Of a stretch of 64,000 bases of DNA, positions 21,559-33,422 are shown piece after piece (positions within the stretch are counted from its first letter, which is position 1; every line of letters starts with the position of its first letter). Both the position numbers and the translations under genes were made by a program. Location: contig QLIY01000079.1 of assembly GCA_003260075.1 (NCBI GenBank), forward strand, positions 46,242 through 110,241. The letters run 5' to 3'. Below the pieces are notes generated by a model. That model was not told where the DNA came from. It did not search any database and saw nothing but the letters and a program-made list of their open reading frames with translations. This DNA comes from Phallusia mammillata. Its lineage: Eukaryota > Chordata > Ascidiacea > Phlebobranchia > Ascidiidae.

Positions 21559-24500
21559 TCAAATTGCCATCCTTAAAACAAATGAAAAACCGGCCCCCAG
21601 CGACAATCCAACTGATATTGAAAAAGCCAACATTGATCCAGCAGTGCTTGCATGCTCAGGGTCAGATACTTGTCTGTAAATCATAAATATGTGTTAGGTG
21701 TCCACAGTAAAACCATACAATACTGGAATAAAAGTTAGTTAGGAATCACAAGGCATATACACAGTTTTTACCGTAAAAGTTCTTTTTTTGTATGATTCAA
21801 AGAGTTTAGGAATCTATAACTTTCAATTACAAGCCATATACACAGTTCTTTTTTCTTGTATAAGTTTTTTTTTATGAGTTATATTACTACAAACAATGCT
21901 TTGGATCATAATCCGGCAACAGTTACTGTGTTTGATATATTTATGCACAACCAATCTGACATCAGCTACTTAAAAGCAAAAAGTTGTGAAGAATTTGTCA
22001 ATCACTTTTTAATGGGCAGCAATAGTCAATAACTCAGTATATCAAATGGTGTAATGTTACACATTTTGAAGCAACAGTTTTTGAACACAACACACCCCCC
22101 CCCCAGAATTTGTCAATCACTTTTTAATGGGCAGCAATAGTCAATAACTCAGCATATCAAACGGTGTAATGTTACACATTTCGAAGCAACAGTTTTTGAA
22201 CACAACACGTACTTAAAATTGGAGTAAAATGAAAAATAATACTTACAACGGTCCATACTGCATGACTAGTGTGCTAAGATGTCCGTTTGAGATTCCAAAT
22301 AAAACCATAAATATGATAAAGAAGATATCATTGGTAAATATGACCGGGGTGTTTCGTGGCTGAACGTTGCAGAGAGCAAATAATGCTAGGAATGCACCTC
22401 TTGACAATACACATATCACCAAAGCTGCACGGCTGTTCTTTGATGGCTGGAAAAAATAAAAGACTTCGTTATTACATAAAATGGTGCAGGTTTTGTCAAT
22501 TTTCAGTCTATAAACACAGTTTTGGAGCAACTTTTAAAATCAGTATTTTTGAGCCCGGTTCATGCCCCCCCCCCCCCCCCCCCCGGTTTTGATCTGTATT
22601 TAAAATGATAAAATTGGATAAAAGATTGAAAATTTGAAGAGTCTTTTTCCGCACAAGTCAATCACATCAAAGTCTTTTTCTGCACAAGTGTTATGTAACT
22701 TACAACATGGATGTATCCAGCTCCCCCCCCCCACCGCGATTGTCATTACAAATGAATTAATGCATGACAAACCAGTACAGGTTGTAACAATACAGCTTAA
22801 GTAAAATGAAAAAAAGATTTATGTGATTAATAAGATGACTATATTGTGCTACAATTTTCTTCTTTGTTTAGCACACAAGTTGTTGTGTACAATGTCTCTC
22901 ACAATCAGGCCTATATTGAAGACACTTTATGGTCATGGGTATTGATATGCTTCGAAGATGGTAAAAATTGATAAGAAGAGTGAAAATCTGGTCTTTTTTT
23001 GCACAAGTCAATGTGTTATGTAACTTACAACATGGATGTATCCAGCCATACTTCTTCCCACCCAGTCACAGAAGTTAAACAAAAGAAAGCAACAGACTGG
23101 AGTGAAGTAGATATCTGCAGAAAACATAAACAAAGAATGCTGTTGTGAAAAGAACAGACTGTCCCAACCTACATGAGTCAATACATCCTAAAGTAAACAA
23201 CAAGTAAATCCCATGAGAGCTAAGGAAGGTGGTTTTTAAAAATACCGTCACGACCAAAACATGGCTATATTACACTCCTGTGACACACTGTTATAGCACA
23301 GTTACATATTAGGTAATAACTTGTTTCACTGCGCATTACATGTTTTATACCTTGTAGAAGTGAAGATTTGGGTAAACATAAAAGATTAACTATCAAAAAG
23401 AAGATGGCATCTTTTGTTTTGCTTGGCCAAGACCATTGTGTGTTTTTTAATAGTTCCAAACCAAATAAAAGTTCTGCAATATTGTCCACTTATTCGCATT
23501 AATTAATTTACCAAGATATTATTAAAATAAAGAATGCTTTATATGCTTTTACCAGTAAATAACAAATGGATTGTGTAATGCAAGAAACTATTTGGTAAAC
23601 ATGTAATAACTGCACTATTGACTACAGCCTGGCTTTGCATGTTAAGTGGAAGAGCCAACCACAGGGTATTTTGTAACATTTTGTTCTCAGTATGCCTCTT
23701 ACCAATGAAAAACATTAGAGGGAGAAATTGTCTTAAATTTCCAAAATCAGTGTGAAAAAAAGGTTAAAAGCCATGGACTGTAGCTTTGACATTTGGTTAA
23801 AATCTATACTGTGGTTGAATTCAAACCACAACCATATGGTGTTGGTGCTGTAACAACTAAGCTATACAAGTTGCCCCCCCCCCTAATAGTTCCAAACCAA
23901 ATAAAAGTTCTGCAATATTGTCCACTTATTCACATTAATTAATTTACCAAGATATTATTAAAATAAAGAATTCTTTACATGCTTTTACCAGTAAATAACA
24001 AACGAATTGTTTAATGCAGCAAACTATTTGGTAAATATATATTAAATTGCATTACTGTAACACATTGGGTGGAAGGGCCAACCTTTGGGTATTTTGTAAC
24101 ATTTTGTTGTCAGTATGCCTCTTACCAATGAAAAACATTGATGGGAGAAATTTTCTTGTGAAAAGAAAAAGGTTGAAAAGCCATGAACTGTAGCTTTGAC
24201 ATTTGGTTAAAATCTATACTGTGGTTACATTTAAACCACAACCATATGGTGTTGGTGCTCTAACAACTAAGCTATACAAGTTAAAAGATGTTGCGGCCAA
24301 ATGTACATAACTGACCCAACTCACTAATACATATGAGAGTTAGTGGTTTTACATACAACACACATTAATACATGCTAGTTTGCAGCAACACAAGCTTGTT
24401 ACCACAGCTTTCATGCTTCATGCTTGTGTTTCTCTGTGTGTCAAATTATAGTCATGATATCTTATATGTGATGCCAAACGTTGGTTAAACATAAAGATCA

Positions 24501-27500
24501 GCTGAAAAGAGCAACATTTTTATTATTATAAATGCTCACCATTCCACGTGTAGCCAGATGTCATAGACCTTACATTTGCAGTGACAGATGGAAAGCAAGC
24601 CAACGTCACAAAGAAGGTAAAGATAACAAGAAAACAATCGAGCCAGATTTGTTTAAAGATCAGCCACAATGGAGGCACATTGTTGGGCTGAAAAAGTGAA
24701 CAGTTCATATTCACTAAGCTTATTTAATATTCCTTGCACTAATATAGTACACAATGAACCGATTTTGCTTTCAACAGAACAAAAAGATTAACTTAAGTGC
24801 AAGGGCCATGCATAAAAGTTTACAATTTCCATCAATGTAGTAATTATGTTCAAGAAAAGCAGCATAATAAAAGTCTCAATACTTTGAATTAAAAAAATTG
24901 TTTTAGCGCTCATCTGTCCATGGGTTTCCTTTGGTATATTTTTTTCACCAACAAAAATAGTTTTACATTGTTTGGAAGTGTTGCTACTAAAATAAACAAC
25001 ATCTAAAACAAAAAACTACAATTTGGTGTCAAAAGCAGCTTATTTGGACAAGAAACCGAAACCATGGCTCAGAGTTGTAAGTCGGGCCGGGCTTTTTTGG
25101 CTTAAATTGGGCCTGACTTTACACTCTGTGTCATTATCTTTTGAATAAATTTAACTAGCTAAGTAGCCAGTTGCTGGGCCTGACCTAATGTGAAACAGCC
25201 CTAAACTGCCTTGTTCAAGACCGATTGTCTATTGTGTTTTTTGTCTTGATCTTTCCTGTGGCTTCAATGTATAGGCCAGTCAATCACACTTTCGGGCCAA
25301 AACAGGCTCTCAGAAACAATTCGAATTGGGGCTGGGTTTTGGGCTTGTACTTTCAGGTTCGGGTTCGCCGACTCTGCCTTGGCTTAGCTGACTTTACATA
25401 CATTGCACATACCTCAATAATATGCTAAACTAAACTTTAAGTGACTCTATGTACACTGTACGTACCTCAATAATATGCACAGAATCCCCAGTCAGTGGAT
25501 CTTCTATGCTTTTCTGATCAGCAATTGATTCTTTTTTCACCCAAGCATCTTCATGTTCATTGGTTGGATGATCAAGTTTATGATCGTTGTTTTCACATAA
25601 ATTTTCACCTTCACCATGACGTGAAAGCTTGTGATCTGATGAAAATAAGAGCAAAACTTTTTATGGACTCTTTTAAATTATGTGAAACAAATAGATTGCC
25701 AATGCATATTGAAAAGTGAGTAAAGTTACTAGAAAACTTTTCCACTGTATTTTATTCATCTAACATGAGAAAGTGGAAAAATGTAAAAGTACACAAAGAT
25801 TAACAAGGGTTGTAATTTGATTCTTGCTTCAAAACAAGTCCTGGCTAAAAATGTGTAAAAACCGAAAATTTGTTTTTTGGTCATAATAAGCTTGTTGAAG
25901 CTGTATGAATTGGAACATTAAAACTTGGATTTTCAAATAATATTATGTATGTAAACACATACGAAACTTTTCAGTACACATTTTTCAGTACAATCAGTGT
26001 CAGTTTTTTATTATGCAATAAAAATCGGTTTCGTCCATAAATGGCATCCTCAGTTCTTGTGTGTAAACAATGTCAGGAACACCTCCCTGCATTTTGCAAT
26101 AAAATGTTGCAACAGCTCACCCCCCCCCCAGGTTTTGTATATGGGTCAGGCGCGCCAGGCTATTCGGCCAAGTTCCCACCCAAAAGTTGTTTATGGACCT
26201 TTTTTAAAATTATGTGAAACAAATAGATTGCCAATGCATATTTAAAAGTGGGTAAAGTTACCAGAAAACTTTTCCACTATAGTTTATTGGTCTACAATGA
26301 GAAAGTGGAAAAATGTAAAAAATAACAAAAAGTTTAACAAGGGGATGTAATTTGATTCCTGAAAAAATGTCTACATCTATAAAATTTGTTTTTTTGGCAT
26401 AATAAACTTATTGAAGCTGTATGAATTGGAACATTAAAACTTGAATTTTCAATTAATATTATGTTTGTAAACACATATGAAACTTTTCAGTACACTTAAA
26501 TCAGTGTCTGTTTTTCACAATGCAATGTAATGTATAAAAATCTGTTTTGCCCATCAATGTCATCCTCAGTTGTTGTGTGTAAACAATGTCAGGAACACCT
26601 CCCAGCATTTTGCAATAAAATGTTGCAACAGCTCTTGAAAATCTTACACAATACTTACTGTGTGTTGGTTTGCATAATCTGTACTTTGGAGCCACTGGGA
26701 TTTCGTAATTTAACCAACAAAACCTGTTTATCAGTTTGAAAGTGGTCAAGAATACCCACTTGTGTTTTGCAAACTTTGAGTGGGAGTATCGTAAGCTAAT
26801 TATTAACCACTTACAGCGAAAAGTTGTAAAGTGTGTGTGCTGTTAAAAAAATTTGAACTTTACAGAAATAAAATTTTGGAGGTAGCGTCTGATTTCAAAT
26901 TAAGTTTTGTTAATAAATATTTTGACAACAAATACAATATTTTGTCTGACAACTTGTCAAATAAGTTGGCAGAAACCAAAAAACGGTTGACACTAAACCT
27001 CTGAATATTCCGTTAAATTGCTGATGGTTAGTGCTATTAACAATATTAAAAAAATGTCCCGCCTGAAACATTCAGCGCCGAGGGAAACGAGCGCAACATT
27101 CTGTGGCTAAAGGAAAACATTCCGCTTCCCGCACTTTTGCTGAATGTCAGGAAATTGAGTCAATTTTAGGCAGGGACATTTTTTTAATGATTCATATGCT
27201 ATTATAAAACCTCCCCAAACCTTAATAGCACTAACAGTCAGCAATTTAAGCTGATATTCAGTGGTTTTCGCAACGTTCCAACATCTCGTGTCACCCTCAA
27301 AGTTTGGTGTCATGAGTAAAACAATTCTAAAGATTTTTTGTGGTGCAAAAATTTGTCTACAAAAGAAGGAATACCTAAATGATCCAATAATCAAAATTAT
27401 GCTGGAAATTATAAATAACAAACTACAAGAGCTAATACCTTCTTTATGATCTGGGCTACTTGACCTTCCTGAAGAACGATGATGTGCAAAAAATTTCTAC

Positions 27501-30500
27501 AAGTAACAAAACGTTTTGTAAATTTAAAATTGGTTTTAAAATTTTTAAATAAAGTATAATAGTGTTTTTAAAGCTTTGTGTAACTTTGAACATTATTTAT
27601 TTATGTTGGGAAAAAGAATAGATAGTCCAGTGAATTATATTATGTGAACTAAAACAGGCATTCCACTTGTATCAAATGTCAGCACCCAACTATTGTTGTC
27701 ATCAAGTAAAGGTCATTTAAGTTTGGACAATGACACCACAGACTGTTATAAAAAGTTCACAATGGTCAAACTCTTGTTGTTTTGCCTGAAGCTAGGCTTT
27801 GCTGACACTGGATTATTGTGTCAGCAAAATTTTAAGCCACAACTTGTGACTCAACTAATTATTCAGCATTTCTCATGAGAAAAGAGCTCAAAGGGGGGCT
27901 TGCCTTTGGAGAATGACTCAGCCACAAATTCAGGCACTATCTTAAATTTCACAATTCAGAAACTACTGGCTACTATAAAACGAAACTGTCTACATGAAAC
28001 TGCAAATATAATAAATAAAAGTTAATAAACTGCTGGAAATGCTATATTAGTTCATACATTATGCCTGGCAGCAACAGCTGATTTATAAAAAACAATGTTT
28101 GCAAAACATGTTGATGTTGCACAACATTTGTTCAGTGATGTAAGTACAAAGAAATGAGAAACTTGCTTATCTAAGATTGAATTTTTTGATCTCAGAAAAC
28201 TTTCTAGTGTGTGCATGGTAGTAATTCTATCCCCCCCCCCCTGTAATATACTTGCTGAAAGTGCTTTATTTGTTCATACTTTATGACAGACAGAAACAGC
28301 TGATTTATAAAACAAAATGTTAGACAAAACAGCAATGTTACAGTTCCGATGGTCATCCACAATTGTTCAGCAATGCAAGTACAGAGATATGTTGACCATT
28401 TATAACATATCTGAGATTTGACTTGTTAGATCTCAAAAAAAAACTTTCTAGTGTGTGCATGGTAGTAATTCTACTAATCATTATTACTCACATTATTCCT
28501 TAACGATGAATAGCAAACTCCAGTGAGAAACAACACAACAATAGCAGTCATGAAATATGCAAAGGCACTACTGGTAGGGTCACTGCTATCTGCAAGTGAA
28601 CAAATCGATCAAATTAACCACTATGATAGAAAAATGATTCAGTGCACATTTTCTCACATGCCAAAGCTCCAATCATGGCTAGAGAAGCAAAAACTCCTCC
28701 CATACCCTGTAACACAAGAAAAGCATGTTTAAATGGATATCAACAACTAAATTCCATTGGTCTTGTTACAAAACCAGTTTTCACTCAAAGTTCTGTGTAT
28801 ATACAGTTTTGGGGAAGTTTGTACTAATCAAGCACATAACATTACAAACGACTAAAAGAGCTTAGATTAGCCTCTTATGCTTGAAAATTTCTTTATACAG
28901 CCCAATTTAAAATCTTCACACAATTTATTAAAGCATTTGATCTGCACTATACAAATGATTTTGTTAGTTTTCTTGAGAAATTTATGTTTCTATACAATGT
29001 GGTTTGGGTTCTATTTAACAAAACGTATGTTGAGCAAAATTTAACAATATGTGATCACAAAGCAAGAAAAATGCACTTTAGGTAACTCTTCACACCCACT
29101 ATTACCTAAAACTTGTGTGCTACAAGCTCATTAAATAAATTCACAACAATAACCCCCTATAAAGCAAAAGTGAAACTAAACTTTATAGTCTCAGATAAAA
29201 AGGTGTTTTTTTTTCTACACAATCTTTTTTCATTTATAAATAGCTCAGTTTATAAAACATTGGTGCAGCTGAATTTTGGTCAGTGCCAAATAATGTTCAA
29301 TACCTGCCCAGCCATAACAGCTTGGGTGTAGCGTGGGGGCAGAGAGGCCGAAATTCCAAAGACGCTGGATTGGAATATGGCAGATGAACAGTTCAGTATC
29401 ACCACACAGATCATTGTTACACTGAAGAATAATTCTCTCCAACTGCTTGTGTCAATCTAAAAAGAGAGAAATTCAACATCAATCGTTTTAAGGACTGTTT
29501 ATTGCAGGCATTTTAACTATTATTCACCATGTGCATCGTATCACGTTAACTAAGCAGAAAAAGTCCAAGATATTATGTTAACTATGTTTGTATCAAACCT
29601 TACCTTGACAAAAATTTCAGTTACCACAAAGAGCAAAATCATAAACACCAATGAACCAAGAATTCTGACTTTTTCTCTAATCCTAAAAAAACAGAAACAG
29701 TTAAAAAATACGAGTAAGTTTTTCCTTGGAAAGCATAAGCTGAAACTCAATAGCAGAATCATTGGGAAAACCAAAAACATAACAGTTTAAACTTGTATTA
29801 TTGTCACAAATTATGAAGTATATTTGCAATACTGCTCCCACCAATGTTCCCTCCCCAATCGTGTTTACCAACAATGCGCCAACCTCACTTTCTCGTGAGC
29901 CCTGGTCACATAACGCTTTATAATACGGTGTAGCTGCAGCGTGTTTTGATATCATCCACCAATTGTGCCCTTTACTGTTTTGCGCTTAATAATGTTTTAA
30001 CGTTGCGCATCTATTTCCGGCTTGGTGATTGTTTTAGTGCAATTGTGTCGCTATGTTGTCTTTCACCAAGTGAAATAAACTCAACTCAACTCAATAAGCG
30101 ACAAAAACGTACCTTTGCTGTAGCACAGTGTTGAGGAATTGGAAAATCACATTAGGCAACATTGCACAAACAGAGAGTGTACTCGGGAATAATGTTTGAA
30201 GTTGATTTAATTGCACCGCAGGAGCAGGGGTAGATGAATTTGGTTCAGCATTAGGATCAGGCGTAACGTTTGAGGTAGAGGCATTTGTTCCATTGCTTTG
30301 TAATTTAAACATCCAATACTAGAGACGCAAAAACAGCAAGCATGCCTTAACCAAGGTAGCAATCTCATAACATACTAACAGGACACATCCAACTGATTAG
30401 CCCACAGAAAATATGGGTTTTGAAGAGACTTGGTATTATACACTAAGCAAAATAGACATTTTATTGATCAGTCAAAGTGTAGCCCAATTTGCCCTGTGAA

Positions 30501-32055
30501 TTTGGCTAGTGACACATTTGGATTAAGTAGTTCGTTTTAAGTTAGTTAAATCACTATGATTGTTTAACAGAAGGTCAGAAAAAAGAACAATGCCAGGTAA
30601 TGTAACTTTATGCAGTTTACAGATGTCACTTGGACTTAGTTTACATTATTGAGTAGAATTTTCCTGAATCACCGTTAACTTTCTCTTAAAATCTCAATGA
30701 ATATTTAGGCAATGTTTGAAGGTTTGGGATGCCTAGGCATCTGTTGAAGGTTTAGGACGTCAACAAAGCAGTATAAAATGTACTTATAGGGACTTACGTC
30801 ATTCGCTGTAATAAAGAAATTCCACGGCAGGAGGGTTCCCAGTCCCAAGAAGTAGAATGAAAGATACACAAAATTAAACCTGAAGAAACACAATCTGTTA
30901 CTCGCCTAAATACATGCACAAAAACAAAACCTTTGAAACCTTATTAATTGAACAACAGGGTGGTTACATTTATCATAGCAAACAATTTGACTTGTGAAAT
31001 AATACTACAATAGCACTAACTGCTATTTTGTGTTACCATCATGCAACAAATGATGCATTTATTAAGCATTAGTATCATGAAATACGATATTATAACGCTG
31101 TGTAAGTCATAAGAAATGAATACACATTGTAAAAGTGTAAGTGCAAATTTTTGAGCAGCTTATATATGTATATATTTGTGGCTGTTAATCAAAGTTGAAC
31201 AAGGACCCACTTGTCCTTGGGATAAGCCATTATGTCGTCCTCTCTGCCGCTAGCATTAACTTCTGTGTACAAAGCACCACTTTCCACACCAGCACCAAGT
31301 AGAGGGTCAGTTTCCTTTACATCTAAACATGGAAAACATGATTAAAATCAACAGTAACAAGCATTTGCTCAGCTTCTACACTGCTCTACATGACATAACT
31401 GTTCCAAAATTGTACATATTTTTTACAGAGCTTGGAAAAAAAACAGCAACTATTTTCTATCATCTGTTTGAAGCGGTGAAAACATACAAATTTTCACCAA
31501 GTTTAAAATCCTTGCAGCGCAGAACATTGTTTTCAATTAGCAAAATGATATGGTAAACAAATTATTGCTGCGACATGTTCGTAATACAACATTGATAGTT
31601 CCTGCTATTCATCCTATTTGACTAATTGTTAAACATCCTATGTCAATCAAAAGCTCTACTGTTGTGCTTGTGTTACATGACAAATGCAGAAACAAATGTG
31701 TTGCATTGCCACATACTACAAACTGCTATTTATAACAACTAAAATTAGAAAAGCCAATGAAGCCAATAACTTCCTATGGAACCAATCAGACACTAAAAGC
31801 AAATACAAATTCACCAAACAAGTTTTGCAAGAGAGGTAAATTTTGACAAGTATGTTTCTTGTGCAGCTAAAACCATATGAGGTGCAGCATTGAGTTAAAG
31901 AAACATTTGTTATCATGGCAAACAACTGAACAATGATTAAAAGCAATCAAAGACTGAACGGTGAACAAACAATCAATTCAAATCGGCTAATGCAAACTAG
32001 ATAAGTTTTAGTCCAAAGTACGTTGCCTATCGTTACCTTGATATCGTCCAGGCAT
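21559..32055 (-). CDS. SLC29A3: Equilibrative nucleoside transporter, ENT3-like (SLC29 family)
   Basis: Fourteen exons on the minus strand give 524 residues: 32055-32037, 31322-31211, 30879-30798, 30318-30113, 29682-29604, 29456-29304, 28706-28658, 28589-28492, 27496-27439, 25635-25466, 24687-24540, 23114-23029, 22446-22247, 21673-21559. Phases agree throughout. It carries SLC29 hallmarks: LGLGTLLPWNFFITAN (TM1), FxxxDWVGR (about 404-412) and SNGHLSTLVMQYGP near the C terminus. Segments such as PWNFFITANDYWMFKL and DTSSW match ENT3 better than ENT1/2. ETDPLL (residues 10-15) is a (D/E)xxxLL sorting motif like the one that sends human ENT3 to lysosomes. The first luminal loop has four N-glycosylation sequons. 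A hydrophilic loop of about 80 residues separates TM6 and TM7. Expected role: sodium-independent nucleoside export from lysosomes; the location is inferred. Confidence 0.92.
21990..22208. repeat. Direct duplication around a C10 run in the last intron of the transporter
   Basis: Copy A (21990-22094) and copy B (22105-22208) are nearly identical; C10 lies at 22095-22104. Further C-runs sit in the next intron at 22565-22584 (C20) and 22723-22732. The latter follows a partial copy (about 22669-22722) of the donor end of exon 23029-23114. Confidence 0.82.
23448..24282. repeat. 0.4-kb direct duplication around a C10 run in a transporter intron
   Basis: Copy A (23448-23873) and copy B (23884-about 24282) align over most of their length with a few percent divergence and small deletions. 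C10 lies at 23874-23883. Confidence 0.82.
25080..25385. repeat. Dispersed repeat, copy 1 (related to 44050-44375)
   Basis: Both copies share AAATTTAACT-(A/T)GCTAAGTAGC, then ATGTGAAACAGCCCTAAA-like sequence, then an AAGACC(G/A)ATTGT block and a block beginning CTTTCGGGC. In the copy near 44 kb, 33 bases of this copy (25249-25281) are replaced by 39 C. A weaker relative lies near 52690-52830. It is in a transporter intron. Confidence 0.65.
25659..26640. repeat. 0.46-kb direct duplication with a C10 run and a SINE fragment
   Basis: Copy A (25659-26119) and copy B (26190-26640) align end to end. Between them lie C10 (26120-26129) and a fragment (26130-26175) matching the A-box end of the tRNA-derived SINE found at 9681 and 53421. 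Confidence 0.8.
28029..28474. repeat. Diverged direct duplication around a C11 run in a transporter intron
   Basis: Copy A (28029-28230) and copy B (28242-28474) share an opening related to CTGCTGGAAATGC, the block ACAGCTGATTTATAAAA and the end TTTCTAGTGTGTGCATGG, with more differences than other pairs. C11 lies at 28231-28241. Confidence 0.72.
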
Positions 32056-33422
32056 TTTCTTTAAGACAGGGATGGCAATAAATGCATAAAAATTGATAAA
32101 ACCAAATCGCCTTTTTCCCGTCGCTCGATTTGTTTACGGTTTACGATTCTACGACGCGATGAAAGATCAGCTGTGTTCTAATCCTTTGTGCGCCTACTGT
32201 GGTAAAATTAACAATAGGATTTTTAAATCCGCTTTTTGAGCATCTGGTTGAGGAAATGGCTGACAATTTTTTAACACAACTCGCACAGTTAAATTGTCAT
32301 GTGATTTTGTTGGTCGTGCTCACAGAAATAGAGATTTTTTGGCAAATATCCATATTTCCCGTTGACGTCATTTCTCAATGTCCTGCATTGAAGCAAAGGT
32401 CACTTCGTGGCATAAATTGTTTTGAACGAACTCTAATTCGTTCGCGTAACCCATTTTTGCTTTTACCGAATTATTTAAACGCCTGAGGTTAGGCAAGCTT
32501 AAAAATATCGATTTTAGGGGATATATTTTCTAGTTTGTCTCCTAGATAGCGTGTTTATACCTATATAAAAATCTACACTATAAATCAGCGAATCGTCGTT
32601 AAACTCATAACAGGATATCAACTATAGGCTATAGTATAGTCTATAGCAAATTTATGTTTGTGTTGTGAGCGTTTAGCAAACACGTAGTGCAACTACGTGC
32701 GTTGGAACGCATGCGGTGGCAACCAAATATCCGTGTGATACAGGCTGCAAATTCCTGCTATGCAAACTTGTGGTGGCATATAATAATTAGCCAGCGCAAC
32801 TACCATAAACATCAAATCATAAAGCTGACTTACTTTGCAAATGTTTACAGTACAAGCAACAAATTTCCTCCCCGTATATGCGTTTATTGGTCTTGTTTCT
32901 ATGGGATCAATAGCAAACATAGAGAAAATGAACAAACGTTAATGCACATAGGATTGTCAAGTGCACACAAAACAAATGGAACTTAAATACGAAAAACAAC
33001 TACTTTATGCTAAAAAGTACGGCATGAAATTAGTTCGCAGAGTAAAATCGACATGAGGGACAACAGAAAAACTTGGCACAAAGTACACTGGTGAATAAAA
33101 CAGCAAGATTGAATGAAAAGGCATAATTACTGGCACCATTAAAAATATTGACTGCCATTGATTTTTAATAACACCAAATTGGCAATATAATTGTACAAAA
33201 TCATGTTAATTGGAATCACTAAATGAAACATGCAATGCAATTTAACAACTAAATGGATAGTTTTAACAGGTAGATCTATGAACTAAAATGTTTAACATTA
33301 CCACTAAAACTTATTACTACTTTAAAAAATTTATTTATAATAATAACATTGGCAAGCCACAGAAATTTAACCACTCAAATTTGAAAAAAGAAATGTACCG
33401 TTTTTGACAAAATTATGCATAA
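32056..33422. other. Spacer between transporter start and sulfatase stop
   Basis: Both flanking genes are on the minus strand, so this holds the transporter promoter and 5' UTR and the sulfatase 3' UTR. A minus-strand AATAAA (33330-33335) lies about 90 bases beyond the sulfatase stop. A full CRE palindrome TGACGTCA is at 32363-32370. No gene is seen. Confidence 0.55.
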
